Shown piece after piece: positions 26,885-34,970 of a stretch of 64,000 nucleotides of DNA. Source of the DNA: JBKEDF01 sp047975325 (lineage in GTDB: Bacteria > Pseudomonadota > Alphaproteobacteria > Rhodobacterales > Rhodobacteraceae); NCBI GenBank assembly GCA_047975325.1, contig JBKEDF010000052.1, positions 1-64,000 of the forward strand, in the 5' to 3' direction. The first letter of the stretch is position 1. Each line of letters begins with the position of its first letter. The notes under the pieces were generated by a model. That model worked only from the letters and a program-made list of their open reading frames with translations, had not been told where the DNA came from and made no database searches. Both the position numbers and the translations under genes were made by a program.

Positions 26885-26921
26885 ACAATGGAAAAACCAT
26901 TGTCGCAAATGGAAAATCCAT
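26885..26921 (-). terminator. Twin hairpins downstream of tRNA-Ala
   Basis: Two similar hairpins stand 3' of the tRNA on its strand. One is ACAATGG-A5-CCATTGT (26885-26903), the other ATGGA-AAA-TCCAT (26909-26921). Their loops read as U-rich on the tRNA strand. They may serve as terminator or 3'-trailer processing sites. Confidence 0.4.
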
Positions 26922-26943
26922 GTGTCGTTTTTCAAGTGTGGCG

Positions 26944-27019
<76 letters not shown>

Positions 27020-27284
27020 ACCGGGTAGGGACCTGACGGTCCGCTGGGGTTTATTTAGGGGAGGCATCAGCGGCCTGCAAGAGGAAAATCATGTCGCTTG
27101 CAGCGCAGGGAGATATCGGCACACACCCTTTCCGAACCTGCCTTTGAAGGGAGACGGCGCAAGTGCATCACATTGTGCTGACACCCCCACCAACGGGATC
27201 AGCATATCCTATTGTCCAGGGCATCAGATGCGGGCTTGGTCAAGGAATGAAATCCATATTCATGACAAAATACAGACCCTTCCG

Positions 27285-28268
27285 TCAGACAAGGCCCTCC
27301 CTGGAGAAAAGCACATGCAGATCCGTTTCCGGACGCGCTCCGTAATGGCTGATGACTTCGGCCCCGGCGATGCAGCCCATGCGCCCCGCAATCGCCAGGC
27401 TTTGCCCCGTGACCAGGCCATGAATGAACCCGGCCGCAAACTGATCCCCTGCCCCTGTCGCATCGACCGGCGTGACAGATTTGACCGGAATCGTGATCCG
27501 TTCCTGCTTTTGCGCGATGATCACCTCCTTGGCGGACCGGGTGCAAACCACCAGGCCGGCATCGGACACGGCCTGTGCCAGGGCGGTATCGAGATCGCTC
27601 TGATAAAGCGAGGACCATTCATGTTCGTTGCCGATCACGTAATCAAGCTCGCGCACAAGGCGACGAAAATCATCGCGGTGGCGGTCTACACAGAACGGAT
27701 CCGAAAGCGCGATACCGGCCTTGCCGCCCTTTTGCCGACATAGCCGGGCGGCGCGATCACAAGCGGCCTTCCCCTTGGGCGTGTCAGACAGGTAACCTTC
27801 GAGAAACAGATATTCCGCCCGTCCTGCAACCTCATCGCTCACATCTTCGGCGCCCAGTTCGGCGGAAATTCCCAGATAGGTGTTCATCGATCTTTCGCCA
27901 TCCGGCGCAACGAAGATCATCGACCGGGACGTCGGCAATTCCCCCCCGGAAACCGGCGCATTGACGAAAGCCGTCCCGCCTTCTTTCATTGATCGGGCAT
28001 AGAACCGGCCAAGGGCATCATCGCTTACCCGTCCGATGAAGGCCGTGGAAAGCCCCATTGCCCCGATCCCTGCCAGTGTATTGGCAACGGACCCGCCCGG
28101 TGCCTGTTTGCGTTCCGTCATTGCGGCATAGAGATCCTCGCCACGATCACGATCCACCAATTGCATGATGCCGCGTTCAATTCCCATCTCTTTCAGGAAA
28201 TCATCATTCGCAGGGGCAATCACATCGACAACGGCATTGCCGATCCCCACGACCTGATAAGTCTTCAT
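27285..28268 (-). CDS. Adenosine kinase (PfkB family)
   Basis: The 327-residue protein is a ribokinase-fold sugar/nucleoside kinase of the alphaproteobacterial adenosine-kinase group. It has 'QVVGIGNAVVDVIAP' at the N terminus, 'APGGSVANTLAGIGAMG' (PfkB signature 1), and 'DATGAGDQFAAGFIHGL' (signature 2) with the catalytic aspartate. It should phosphorylate adenosine, or a related nucleoside, with ATP for purine salvage. The ATG overlaps the nth stop by four bases, so the two are co-translated. The preceding 265-base gap to the tRNA holds no gene I can support. Confidence 0.87.
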   Translation of the reverse strand: MKTYQVVGIGNAVVDVIAPANDDFLKEMGIERGIMQLVDRDRGEDLYAAMTERKQAPGGSVANTLAGIGAMGLSTAFIGRVSDDALGRFYARSMKEGGTAFVNAPVSGGELPTSRSMIFVAPDGERSMNTYLGISAELGAEDVSDEVAGRAEYLFLEGYLSDTPKGKAACDRAARLCRQKGGKAGIALSDPFCVDRHRDDFRRLVRELDYVIGNEHEWSSLYQSDLDTALAQAVSDAGLVVCTRSAKEVIIAQKQERITIPVKSVTPVDATGAGDQFAAGFIHGLVTGQSLAIAGRMGCIAGAEVISHYGARPETDLHVLFSREGLV

Positions 28269-28909
28269 GCTGTCTTTTCCTCATATTGGCACCATTGCGA
28301 AATCGGGCAGATACCGCATTTCGGTTTGCGCGCAGTGCAGATGTAGCGGCCATGCAGGATCATCCAGTGATGGGCATGAAGCTGGAATTCGGCGGGGACG
28401 TTATCCTCGATTGCCCGTTCCACCGCATTCACATCCTTGCCCGGCGCAATACCCGAACGATTGCCAAGCCGGAAGATATGGGTATCAACGGCCTGGGACG
28501 GTTGCCGGAACCACATGTTAAGGACCACATTCGCGGTCTTGCGCCCAACCCCCGGCAGGGATTGCAGGGCGGCACGGCTGGAAGGCACCTTTCCTCCATA
28601 ATCCTCCACCAGGATCCGGCTCAGCTTCATCACATTTCTGGCCTTGTTGCGGTAAAGGCCAATTGTCTTGATCGCCTCGGTCAGCCGCGTCTCTCCAAGC
28701 TCCAACATCTTTTCCGGACTGTCCACCGTTGCAAAAAGCGGGCCTGTCGCCTTGTTCACCCCCGCATCCGTCGCCTGCGCCGAAAGCGCCACCGCAACCA
28801 GCAGCGTATAGGCATTGATGTGGTGGAGTTCACCCTTCGGTTCCGGTTCCGCCTCCTGCAGGCGCATGAAGATTGCCCGCATATGATGATAGTCGAGTTG
28901 CTGTACCAT
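28265..28909 (-). CDS. nth: Endonuclease III
   Basis: The 214-residue base-excision-repair glycosylase/AP lyase removes oxidised pyrimidines. Landmarks are 'LSAQATDAGVNKAT', helix-hairpin-helix 'LPGVGRKTANVVLN' with the catalytic lysine, 'VDTHIFRLGNR' with the catalytic aspartate, and a C-terminal [4Fe-4S] motif with spacing C-x6-C-x2-C-x5-C ('CTARKPKCGICPISQWC'). ATG 28909 matches the usual start of the family; the longer in-frame start at 29011 would run into the promoter of the divergent methyltransferase gene. Confidence 0.97.
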   Translation of the reverse strand: MVQQLDYHHMRAIFMRLQEAEPEPKGELHHINAYTLLVAVALSAQATDAGVNKATGPLFATVDSPEKMLELGETRLTEAIKTIGLYRNKARNVMKLSRILVEDYGGKVPSSRAALQSLPGVGRKTANVVLNMWFRQPSQAVDTHIFRLGNRSGIAPGKDVNAVERAIEDNVPAEFQLHAHHWMILHGRYICTARKPKCGICPISQWCQYEEKTA

Positions 28910-29025
28910 GGCCGTCTTGTGCCTGAGCGGCGCGCAACGGGCAAGCCATGCCGTCATCTTCCCGCAATTTTCGGGTCGCCGCCGACACGGGCACAGCTTA
29001 TTCTGGGCCAAAAGGAAGGTGTAAA

Positions 29026-29880
29026 ATGGTACAGCAGATGCAGGACAGTTATCATTACAGGGTCATTGAACGGGCCCTGCACGAAATCGACACCTCGCCA
29101 AACCTGTCTCTGGAGGACCTGGCAGAACGCATCGGGATGAGCCCCGGACATTTTCAGCGGCTTTTTTCGCAATGGGTCGGCGTGTCGCCCAAGCGCTATC
29201 AGCAATATCTGACCCTGGATCACGCGCGGCAACTTCTTGCGGACCGTTTCACCACATTGGAAACGAGCCTTTCGACAGGACTATCGGGGACCAGCCGATT
29301 GCATGATCTGTTTCTGCGCTGGGAAGCCATGCGCCCGGGCGATTATGCGAAAGGCGGTCAGGGGCTCACGATTCGCTGGGGCTGGTTCGAAAGCCCTTTC
29401 GGCCCGGCCCTGATCATGGGGACGGATACGGGGATCTGTGGGCTGGGCTTTGCCGCAGAAACCGGGGCAGAGGCAACCATGACGGATCTGCGCGGGCGCT
29501 GGCCCAAGGCAGATTATATTGAGGATCCCGCCCCCCTTCGGCCCTGGGTGGAGGCGGCTTTCGGCACAACCGGGGGCGAGGTATCCCTCTATCTCATCGG
29601 TGCGCCTTTTCAGATCAAGGTCTGGGAGGCGCTGTTGCGCATCCCTTCGGGCCATGTGACGACCTATTCGGAAATCGCAGGGGCGGTGGGCCATGCCCGC
29701 GCAATGCGCGCGGTCGGCACCGCCGTCGGACGCAACCCGATAAGCTGGTTGATCCCCTGTCACCGCGCCTTGCGAAAATCGGGGGGGTTGGGCGGCTATC
29801 ACTGGGGCTTGCCCGTCAAGCGCGCAATGCTTGCATGGGAAGCGGCAAGGGATGATGGCGAAACCAGAATTGCATCATGA
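29026..29880 (+). CDS. AraC-type HTH / O6-methylguanine-DNA methyltransferase fusion (Ada-like, no N-Ada zinc domain)
   Basis: The 284-residue protein starts at ATG 29026 after a strong AAGGAAGG. An AraC-type helix-turn-helix comes first (about 10-90, 'LSLEDLAERIGMSPGHFQR'), then a methyltransferase N-like region and the catalytic domain (about 200-280) with 'PFQIKVWEALLRIPSG' and the acceptor cysteine in 'SWLIPCHRAL'. It directly reverses O6-alkylguanine damage. The Cys4 zinc domain of E. coli Ada that senses methylphosphotriesters is absent, so any regulatory switch must differ. It is divergent from nth. Confidence 0.92.
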   Translation: MVQQMQDSYHYRVIERALHEIDTSPNLSLEDLAERIGMSPGHFQRLFSQWVGVSPKRYQQYLTLDHARQLLADRFTTLETSLSTGLSGTSRLHDLFLRWEAMRPGDYAKGGQGLTIRWGWFESPFGPALIMGTDTGICGLGFAAETGAEATMTDLRGRWPKADYIEDPAPLRPWVEAAFGTTGGEVSLYLIGAPFQIKVWEALLRIPSGHVTTYSEIAGAVGHARAMRAVGTAVGRNPISWLIPCHRALRKSGGLGGYHWGLPVKRAMLAWEAARDDGETRIAS

Positions 29881-29909
29881 TGCAGCCCGGCTGCCCCGAT
29901 GTATCACAC

Positions 29910-29923
29910 CGGTGCCGGCACCG
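29910..29923 (+). terminator. Palindrome after the Ada-like gene
   Basis: CGGTGCCGGCACCG is a perfect 14-base palindrome 30 bases past the stop codon. With no loop or T run it is a weak terminator candidate; it could equally be a protein-binding site. Confidence 0.25.
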
Positions 29924-30088
29924 TGAAACCGGGTACGAATTGCAATCAGGCCCCAAAATTGAAATCAAAACGCCCAAATAAGCCGGTTTCCGCTTATCGC
30001 CTTTTTTCGAGGCGCTGTATTTATGCGTGGAACTTGGATACTCTCCGGCCCGCGCGCAGATGCGCCAGAAAGCTATGAGGCAGCAGAT

Positions 30089-30748
30089 ATGAAATTCGGA
30101 AAACCCGCGACCCTCGGCATGATCGGTGTCATCGCCCTGGCCGGTTGCACCAACCAACCCTTTGGCCCCACCACCGAAGAAAACCGCCGCACCCAGGCCG
30201 GCATGATCACCGGTGCCATGGTCGGCGCCGCGGCGGGCGCGATGCGCGACAAGGGCAGTACCCTGGGCAATGTCGCGGCAGGCGCCGCCATTGGCGGGCT
30301 TGTCGGCGGGGCCATTGGCAATTCACTGGATGCACAGGCCGCAGAATTACGCAACAGCATCGGCGACAATCGGATTTCCGTAACCAATACCGGTTCGCAG
30401 CTGATCGTGAACATGCCGCAGGATATCCTTTTTGCAACGGATAGCGCCGCTCTTCGCTCCGATCTGACCGCCGAACTGTCGGCCGTGGCGCGCAGCCTGC
30501 TGAACTATCCCAATACCACGGTGCAGGTCGTCGGTCATACCGACAATACCGGATCGGCCTCCTACAACCGCGATCTTTCGCAGCGGCGGGCAAATTCGGT
30601 TGCTTCCGTCCTGATGAACAATGGCGTACCGGGCGGACGGATCCAGGCCTATGGGCGGGGTGAAGATCAGCCGATTGCCTCCAATCTTTCCGACGCGGGC
30701 CGGGCGCAGAACCGTCGTGTGGAAATCATCATCCAGCCCAACAGCTGA
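30089..30748 (+). CDS. OmpA-family lipoprotein with glycine zipper
   Basis: The 219-residue protein starts at ATG 30089 after TGAGG. The lipoprotein signal ends in lipobox 'LAGC' (Cys20). A glycine-zipper region follows (about 38-85, 'GAMVGAAAGAMRDKG' and 'GGLVGGAIGNSLD'), then an OmpA C-terminal peptidoglycan-binding domain (about 105-218) with 'VVGHTDNTGSASYNRDLSQ' and 'RRVEIIIQPNS'. It resembles YiaD/Pal-like proteins that tie the outer membrane to peptidoglycan. A strong terminator follows. Confidence 0.93.
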   Translation: MKFGKPATLGMIGVIALAGCTNQPFGPTTEENRRTQAGMITGAMVGAAAGAMRDKGSTLGNVAAGAAIGGLVGGAIGNSLDAQAAELRNSIGDNRISVTNTGSQLIVNMPQDILFATDSAALRSDLTAELSAVARSLLNYPNTTVQVVGHTDNTGSASYNRDLSQRRANSVASVLMNNGVPGGRIQAYGRGEDQPIASNLSDAGRAQNRRVEIIIQPNS

Positions 30749-30772
30749 ACCAGACAAATCGCAGCAGGATGA

Positions 30773-30797
30773 AGGGGCGGGCTTCCGCCCCTTTTTT
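30773..30797 (+). terminator. Terminator after the OmpA-family gene
   Basis: AAGGGGCGG-GCTT-CCGCCCCTT followed by a run of T residues, 25 bases past the stop codon. Confidence 0.9.
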
Positions 30798-30962
30798 CAT
30801 GGCTTATCCGTGGCAATTCGTAATCGGCCGGAAGGGCATTTCGACATCCCATCGATCGTGGATAAGATAGGGCCCCGGGCCTTTTTCGGCTTCCTTTCGA
30901 TCGCAGGGCAGTGAATTGTCGTCTGGCTATGGATCAAAACGCACTGAAGGAACGGGGCCTCA

Positions 30963-31742
30963 ATGCCGTTTGAAAAAATACAATCGGAAAAGCTTTCAAC
31001 CTCGGTAACACGCCAGATCGAGAAACTGATCCTGCGTGGGATCCTGCGCCCCGGGGAACGCCTGCCATCGGAACGGGAACTGGCCGAACGCATGGGTGTT
31101 TCCCGCCCGAGCCTGCGTGAGGCGATTGCCGATCTGTCCACGCGCGGCCTGCTGGAGGCGCGCCCCGGCGCCGGGGTCTTTGTGGCGGAGGTTCTGGGCT
31201 CCGCTTTTTCAGATGCACTGGTTTCCCTCTTTGCGCATGATGATGAGGCGGTTTTCGACTATCTCGCCTTCCGCCGCGATATGGAGGGACTGGCAGCGGA
31301 ACGCGCGGCCCGCATTGCCTCCGATACCGATCTGCAGGTGGTCAGTGCCATCTTCACCCGCATGGAAGCTGCCCATTCCAAACGCGATCCAACCGATGAG
31401 GCGGCCCTGGATGCCGCCTTTCATATGGCGATCATCGAGGCGAGTCATAATGTCATCATGTTGCATATGATGCGATCAATGTATGACCTGCTGAAACAAG
31501 GCGTATTCTATAACCGGCAGGTGATGTTTCGAAACCGGATCACCCGTGGTGCGCTGCTGGATCAGCATCGGGCGATCCATGATGCTCTGCTGGCCCGCAA
31601 ACCGGAAGCCGCCCGGGAAGCGGTCGACCGGCATCTTGATTTTGTGGAACGCGCCCTGCAGGACCAGTTTCGTGCCGCCCGAAATGAGACCATCGCACGC
31701 CAGAGGCTGGAACATGAAACAAGCCGCAATCCGAACCGATAA
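30963..31742 (+). CDS. FadR/PdhR-type GntR transcriptional regulator
   Basis: The 259-residue protein has a winged helix-turn-helix (about 10-78, 'ERLPSERELAERMGVSRPSL') and an FCD effector domain (about 95-235, 'DAAFHMAIIEASHN' and 'QHRAIHDALLARKPEAAREAV'). The layout is that of PdhR/LldR, which respond to pyruvate or lactate, but no such catabolic gene is adjacent. It is a single-gene unit bounded by terminators. Its effector and targets are unknown. Confidence 0.88.
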   Translation: MPFEKIQSEKLSTSVTRQIEKLILRGILRPGERLPSERELAERMGVSRPSLREAIADLSTRGLLEARPGAGVFVAEVLGSAFSDALVSLFAHDDEAVFDYLAFRRDMEGLAAERAARIASDTDLQVVSAIFTRMEAAHSKRDPTDEAALDAAFHMAIIEASHNVIMLHMMRSMYDLLKQGVFYNRQVMFRNRITRGALLDQHRAIHDALLARKPEAAREAVDRHLDFVERALQDQFRAARNETIARQRLEHETSRNPNR

Positions 31743-31782
31743 TGGTGTTCCCGGCAATCCGGAAACACTGTTATCAAAATGA

Positions 31783-31808
31783 AAAACCCGGCCCAAGGGC
31801 CGGGTTTT
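31783..31808. terminator. Bidirectional terminator between the FadR-type gene and the atp operon
   Basis: AAAACCCGGCCC-AA-GGGCCGGGTTTT is a perfect 12-bp stem with flanking A and T tracts between convergent genes. Confidence 0.88.
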
Positions 31809-31827
31809 CAGTTCTTTTCTGAACGGC

Positions 31828-32385
31828 TCAATGCAACCGGTCATTCACAATCTTGATCGCATCATCGATTGAGGCCTTGGCGTTATCGGCCGTCATCTGC
31901 TTGGACAGCACATCGCCCGCAGCACCGACTGCAATGGTAATCGCCTGTTCGCGCACCGCGCGCACGGCACCGGCCTCCGCCGATGCAATCCGATCCTCCG
32001 CGGCAGCCAGACGGCGTGCAATGGCCGTCTTGAGATCTTCCTTGGCCTGTTCAGCGGCAGCTTTTGCCTCTTCCTTGGCCGTGGCGACAATCCGATCCGC
32101 CTGTTCCTGCACTTCCTTGCGCTTGCGTTCATAGCCCGCCAGCACGGCCTTTGCCTCTTCACGCAGCGCCCGGGCTTCGTCCAGATCGGAACGAATCGTA
32201 TCGGAACGCTTGTCCAGAAGGTCGGTTACCTTTCTGGGAATACCAAGATAGATCAGCACCCCGACGAAGATCAGGAAGGAGATCAGAACGATGAAATCGG
32301 TATTACCCAGCGAAAAGAACGGACCCGAAGCGGCAAAAGCCGGACTGGCAACGGACATGATCCCGGGAAGGATGAGCTTCTTCAT
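31828..32385 (-). CDS. atpF: ATP synthase Fo subunit b
   Basis: The 185-residue subunit has a leader-like N terminus ('LPGIMSVASPAFA'), one membrane helix (about 28-50, 'FIVLISFLIFVGVLIYLGI') and a long charged coiled-coil stalk ('EARALREEAKAVLAGYERKR') that links Fo to F1. It lies last in the operon atpI-atpB-atpE-b'-b, seven bases after the b' gene. Having both b and b' forms is typical of Rhodobacterales and other phototroph-related alphaproteobacteria. Confidence 0.95.
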   Translation of the reverse strand: MKKLILPGIMSVASPAFAASGPFFSLGNTDFIVLISFLIFVGVLIYLGIPRKVTDLLDKRSDTIRSDLDEARALREEAKAVLAGYERKRKEVQEQADRIVATAKEEAKAAAEQAKEDLKTAIARRLAAAEDRIASAEAGAVRAVREQAITIAVGAAGDVLSKQMTADNAKASIDDAIKIVNDRLH

Positions 32386-32391
32386 CGTAAC

Positions 32392-32943
32392 TTACCCCTT
32401 CAGCCGTGCATTGACAGCCGCCGTCACGGAACGCGCATCTGCCTTGCCGCCCAGAGCCGCCACCAGTTCCCTGGCGGTATTCTTGGCGACTTCGGTCACG
32501 CTTTCCATCGCATTGGCCCGGATCTCAGCGATCCGTTCTTCGGAAACGGCGGTCTTGGCGTCGATCTCGGCATCGGCCTTGGCCGTTGCCTTGGCGAGAT
32601 CAGCCTCGATTTCGGTACGGGTCTGGGCAACAATCTTTGCCGCCTCGACCCGCGCCGCTGCCAAGGCATCGTTATAGGCCTTTTCGGCCTCCTGTGCCTT
32701 GAGCTTCAGTTCCTCGGCCGCGGCAAGATCATTGGTGATCGTCCCCCGGCGTTCCGCCAGAACCGCCCCGATCCGGGGCAGAGCGATCCGGGTCAGGATC
32801 AGGAAGATCGCAATCAGCGCGACCACAAGCCAGAAGATCTGGTTCGGAAACCAGTCAGCACAAAGCTGGGGCATGCCAATGGCGCCGCCACCGGCATCAA
32901 CGCAGGTACCTGCCAGATCTTCAAGGATTGGTTCAGTTGACAT
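32392..32943 (-). CDS. atpX: ATP synthase Fo subunit b'
   Basis: The 183-residue second stalk subunit has an N-terminal extension of about 28 residues, a membrane helix ('NQIFWLVVALIAIFLIL'), the conserved 'LPRIGAVLAERRGTITNDL', and a coiled-coil stalk. It pairs with subunit b as a heterodimeric peripheral stalk. It lies between the c-subunit and b genes. Confidence 0.94.
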   Translation of the reverse strand: MSTEPILEDLAGTCVDAGGGAIGMPQLCADWFPNQIFWLVVALIAIFLILTRIALPRIGAVLAERRGTITNDLAAAEELKLKAQEAEKAYNDALAAARVEAAKIVAQTRTEIEADLAKATAKADAEIDAKTAVSEERIAEIRANAMESVTEVAKNTARELVAALGGKADARSVTAAVNARLKG

Positions 32944-33019
32944 GTCCGCTCTCCGTCGGTCCCTTCACTGCGGGGCGGCGCCGGGCCTCCGGCGCCCCCA
33001 TCCGATAATCAGTGCCGGA

Positions 33020-33256
33020 TCAGACAGCGAACATCAGCAGCAGGGCGATCAGGAAGGCAAAGATACCCAGGGCTTCGGCAAAAGCAATGCCGACAAAGAG
33101 GGTTGCCGTCTGGCCCGGAGCCGCCGAGGGGTTGCGCAGCGCGCCGGCGAGGAAGTTCCCCGCAACATGCCCCACACCGATGCCTGCCGCACCACAACCG
33201 ATTGCGGCCAGGCCAGCACCGATGAATTTGCCGAGTTCTGCGATATCGCCTTCCAT
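33020..33256 (-). CDS. atpE: ATP synthase Fo subunit c
   Basis: The 78-residue hairpin of two membrane helices forms the rotor ring. The ion-binding carboxylate is the glutamate in 'VGIAFAEALGIFAFL', and the polar loop is 'GNFLAGALRNPSAAPGQ'. ATG 33256 ('MEGDIAELGKFIGAGLA') follows a GGAGCAAG RBS and fits family length; the longer frame upstream is not supported. Confidence 0.97.
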   Translation of the reverse strand: MEGDIAELGKFIGAGLAAIGCGAAGIGVGHVAGNFLAGALRNPSAAPGQTATLFVGIAFAEALGIFAFLIALLLMFAV

Positions 33257-33305
33257 AGCTTCTTGCTCCTTATGGAATGTGGATTGATTGGTTTGGTTCC
33301 GATCC

Positions 33306-34055
33306 CTAGTGATGCGCGCCGCCAACGGCGTCCCGCAGATACACACAGGTCAGGATCGTAAAGACATAGGCCTGGACAACCGCCACCAGCAGTTCCAGCC
33401 CGTAAAGCGCGGTCACCGCACCGACCACGACGGGCGAGATCAGCGCCATCGAGGCAAAGCCCGCGATCACCTTGATCACGGCATGACCCGCCATCATGTT
33501 GCCCGCAAGACGAATGGAATGGGAAACGGGCCGCACGAAATAGGAAATCAGTTCGATCACCGCCAATACCGGGCGGATCGGCAGGGGTGCCGAGGTCACC
33601 CAGAACATGGACAGGAAACCCGCCCCGTTCTTGATGAATCCCAGGATGGTCACGCCGCAGAAAACCAGCAGCGCCAGCACCACCGTGACGGCGACATGGC
33701 TTGTGGTCGTAAAGGCCATCGGGATCAGGCCCAACAGGTTTGACAGCAGGATGAAGAGGAAAAGCGTCATGACATAGGGAAAGTATTTCACCCCGTCATG
33801 CCCGGTCACTTCCTCAACCATATTGTAGATGAAACCGTAAAGCAGTTCCGCGATCGACTGGCTGCGTGAAGGCACGATGGCGCGGCGGCGTGTACCGATG
33901 ATCAGCAACCCCGCAATGATCAGCACGGCAATTGCCATCCAGAGCGTCACATTGGTGATCGTGTACCAGGCCACATCACCATCGCCAAAAAGCGGTTTCA
34001 CGATGAACTGGTCCATCGGGTGGATCGCAAAGCCGCCCTGTGCTTCCTCAGCCAT
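33306..34055 (-). CDS. atpB: ATP synthase Fo subunit a
   Basis: The 249-residue polytopic stator subunit forms the proton half-channels. The essential arginine is in 'SHSIRLAGNMMAGHAVIKV' and the C-terminal helix has 'LYGLELLVAVVQAYVFTIL'. ATG 34055 ('MAEEAQGGFAIHPMDQF') is the family-like start and overlaps the end of atpI by eight bases. The frame extends 14 codons further upstream but those residues are atpI antiframe sequence. Confidence 0.97.
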   Translation of the reverse strand: MAEEAQGGFAIHPMDQFIVKPLFGDGDVAWYTITNVTLWMAIAVLIIAGLLIIGTRRRAIVPSRSQSIAELLYGFIYNMVEEVTGHDGVKYFPYVMTLFLFILLSNLLGLIPMAFTTTSHVAVTVVLALLVFCGVTILGFIKNGAGFLSMFWVTSAPLPIRPVLAVIELISYFVRPVSHSIRLAGNMMAGHAVIKVIAGFASMALISPVVVGAVTALYGLELLVAVVQAYVFTILTCVYLRDAVGGAHH

Positions 34056-34395
34056 TATCGCCCTCGTCCTTCGCCGCTTTTGCGGCTTCATTTCCAAACT
34101 GGCCCGGCGCCATGGTTTTCGCGGTTCCGATCATGGTCCGCACACCGGCGGCGAAGCCCAGCAGCGCGAAGATAACCAGGAAGACGGGGCGTGTTCCAAA
34201 TACATGGTCCAGCCCGAAACCGATCAAGACACCCAGCAGCATCCCCGTGACCAGTTCCAATACCATTCTCCAGGCCATCTCGCCCTGCGAGAATGCCTTG
34301 CCGCGCGTGGAGGCCTCTGTCGGCTCAGGCTTGCGCAATCTGGACAGCCGGGCTTCCAACGCACGCAGCCGGTCCGGATCGGGCTCTTCTGCCAT
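34048..34395 (-). CDS. atpI: ATP synthase accessory protein AtpI
   Basis: The 115-residue protein has a charged N-terminal half ('DPDRLRALEARLSRLRKPEP') and two membrane helices (about 42-62 and 70-90, 'VFLVIFALLGFAAGVRTM'). AtpI helps assemble the c-ring and is the first gene of many atp operons. Its TGA overlaps atpB by eight bases. Upstream is a 218-base divergent gap with an AT-rich inverted repeat at 34480. Confidence 0.93.
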   Translation of the reverse strand: MAEEPDPDRLRALEARLSRLRKPEPTEASTRGKAFSQGEMAWRMVLELVTGMLLGVLIGFGLDHVFGTRPVFLVIFALLGFAAGVRTMIGTAKTMAPGQFGNEAAKAAKDEGDNG

Positions 34396-34479
34396 TGCCA
34401 GATACCCCCTCGAACGGTCGGGCGGAACCTACGCAGCGGCACGCCACGAGTCAAGCAGGGTTATGCTACAAGACCTGAT

Positions 34480-34495
34480 ATTCAACATATTGAAA
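34480..34495. promoter_or_regulatory. Inverted-repeat motif shared with the yqeY/carA promoter region
   Basis: ATTCAACATATTGAAA, with TTCAA/TTGAA arms, lies 85 bases upstream of atpI and about 119 bases upstream of the ArsR-family gene. The identical 16 bases stand at 22058-22073. The adjacent ArsR-family protein is a natural candidate binder, but this is inference. Confidence 0.45.
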
Positions 34496-34613
34496 ATGCT
34501 TGATATTTAAAAATTTCCATCAGGAAGGAAACAGCCATCGACCGATCCGGATCATCTTGCCATATTCAACCATCTGGTTGACGATTGCATGGCGCTCGCG
34601 CAGGATCGCCGCC

Positions 34614-34952
34614 ATGGCCGATCCGCTGGACACCACTTTTTCCGCCCTTTCCGATCCGACGCGACGTCGGATCCTGTCGATGTTGCTGGAGGATGACATG
34701 GCCGTCACGGATGTGGCCGCGCCATTTCAAACATCGCTGGCCGCAATTTCAAAACACCTGCAGGTTCTGGCCGAGGCGGGGTTGATCACACAGGAAAAAC
34801 GCGGCCGGGTAAAATGGTGCAAGCTGGAGCCGGACGCATTGCGCACCGCTTCGGTCTGGATGCAGGGGTTCGGACAGTTCGATCCGGTCAACCTGGATGC
34901 ATTTGAACGGTTCCTGGCGGTCGAGCTGGCCGAAACCGGGGAAACGGATTAG
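34614..34952 (+). CDS. ArsR/SmtB-family transcriptional regulator
   Basis: The 112-residue protein starts at ATG 34614 ('MADPLDTTFSALSDPTRRRI'), the usual start for this subgroup. The winged helix contains 'MAVTDVAAPFQTSLAAISKH' as recognition helix region, then 'EKRGRVKWCKLEPDALRTA'. It has a single cysteine and no paired metal or thiol-switch cysteines, so it is more like the non-metal ArsR subgroup often next to SRPBCC genes, though no SRPBCC gene is adjacent. Divergent from atpI. The effector is unknown. Confidence 0.88.
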   Translation: MADPLDTTFSALSDPTRRRILSMLLEDDMAVTDVAAPFQTSLAAISKHLQVLAEAGLITQEKRGRVKWCKLEPDALRTASVWMQGFGQFDPVNLDAFERFLAVELAETGETD

Positions 34953-34970
34953 GCCAAAACATCCGTCCGG

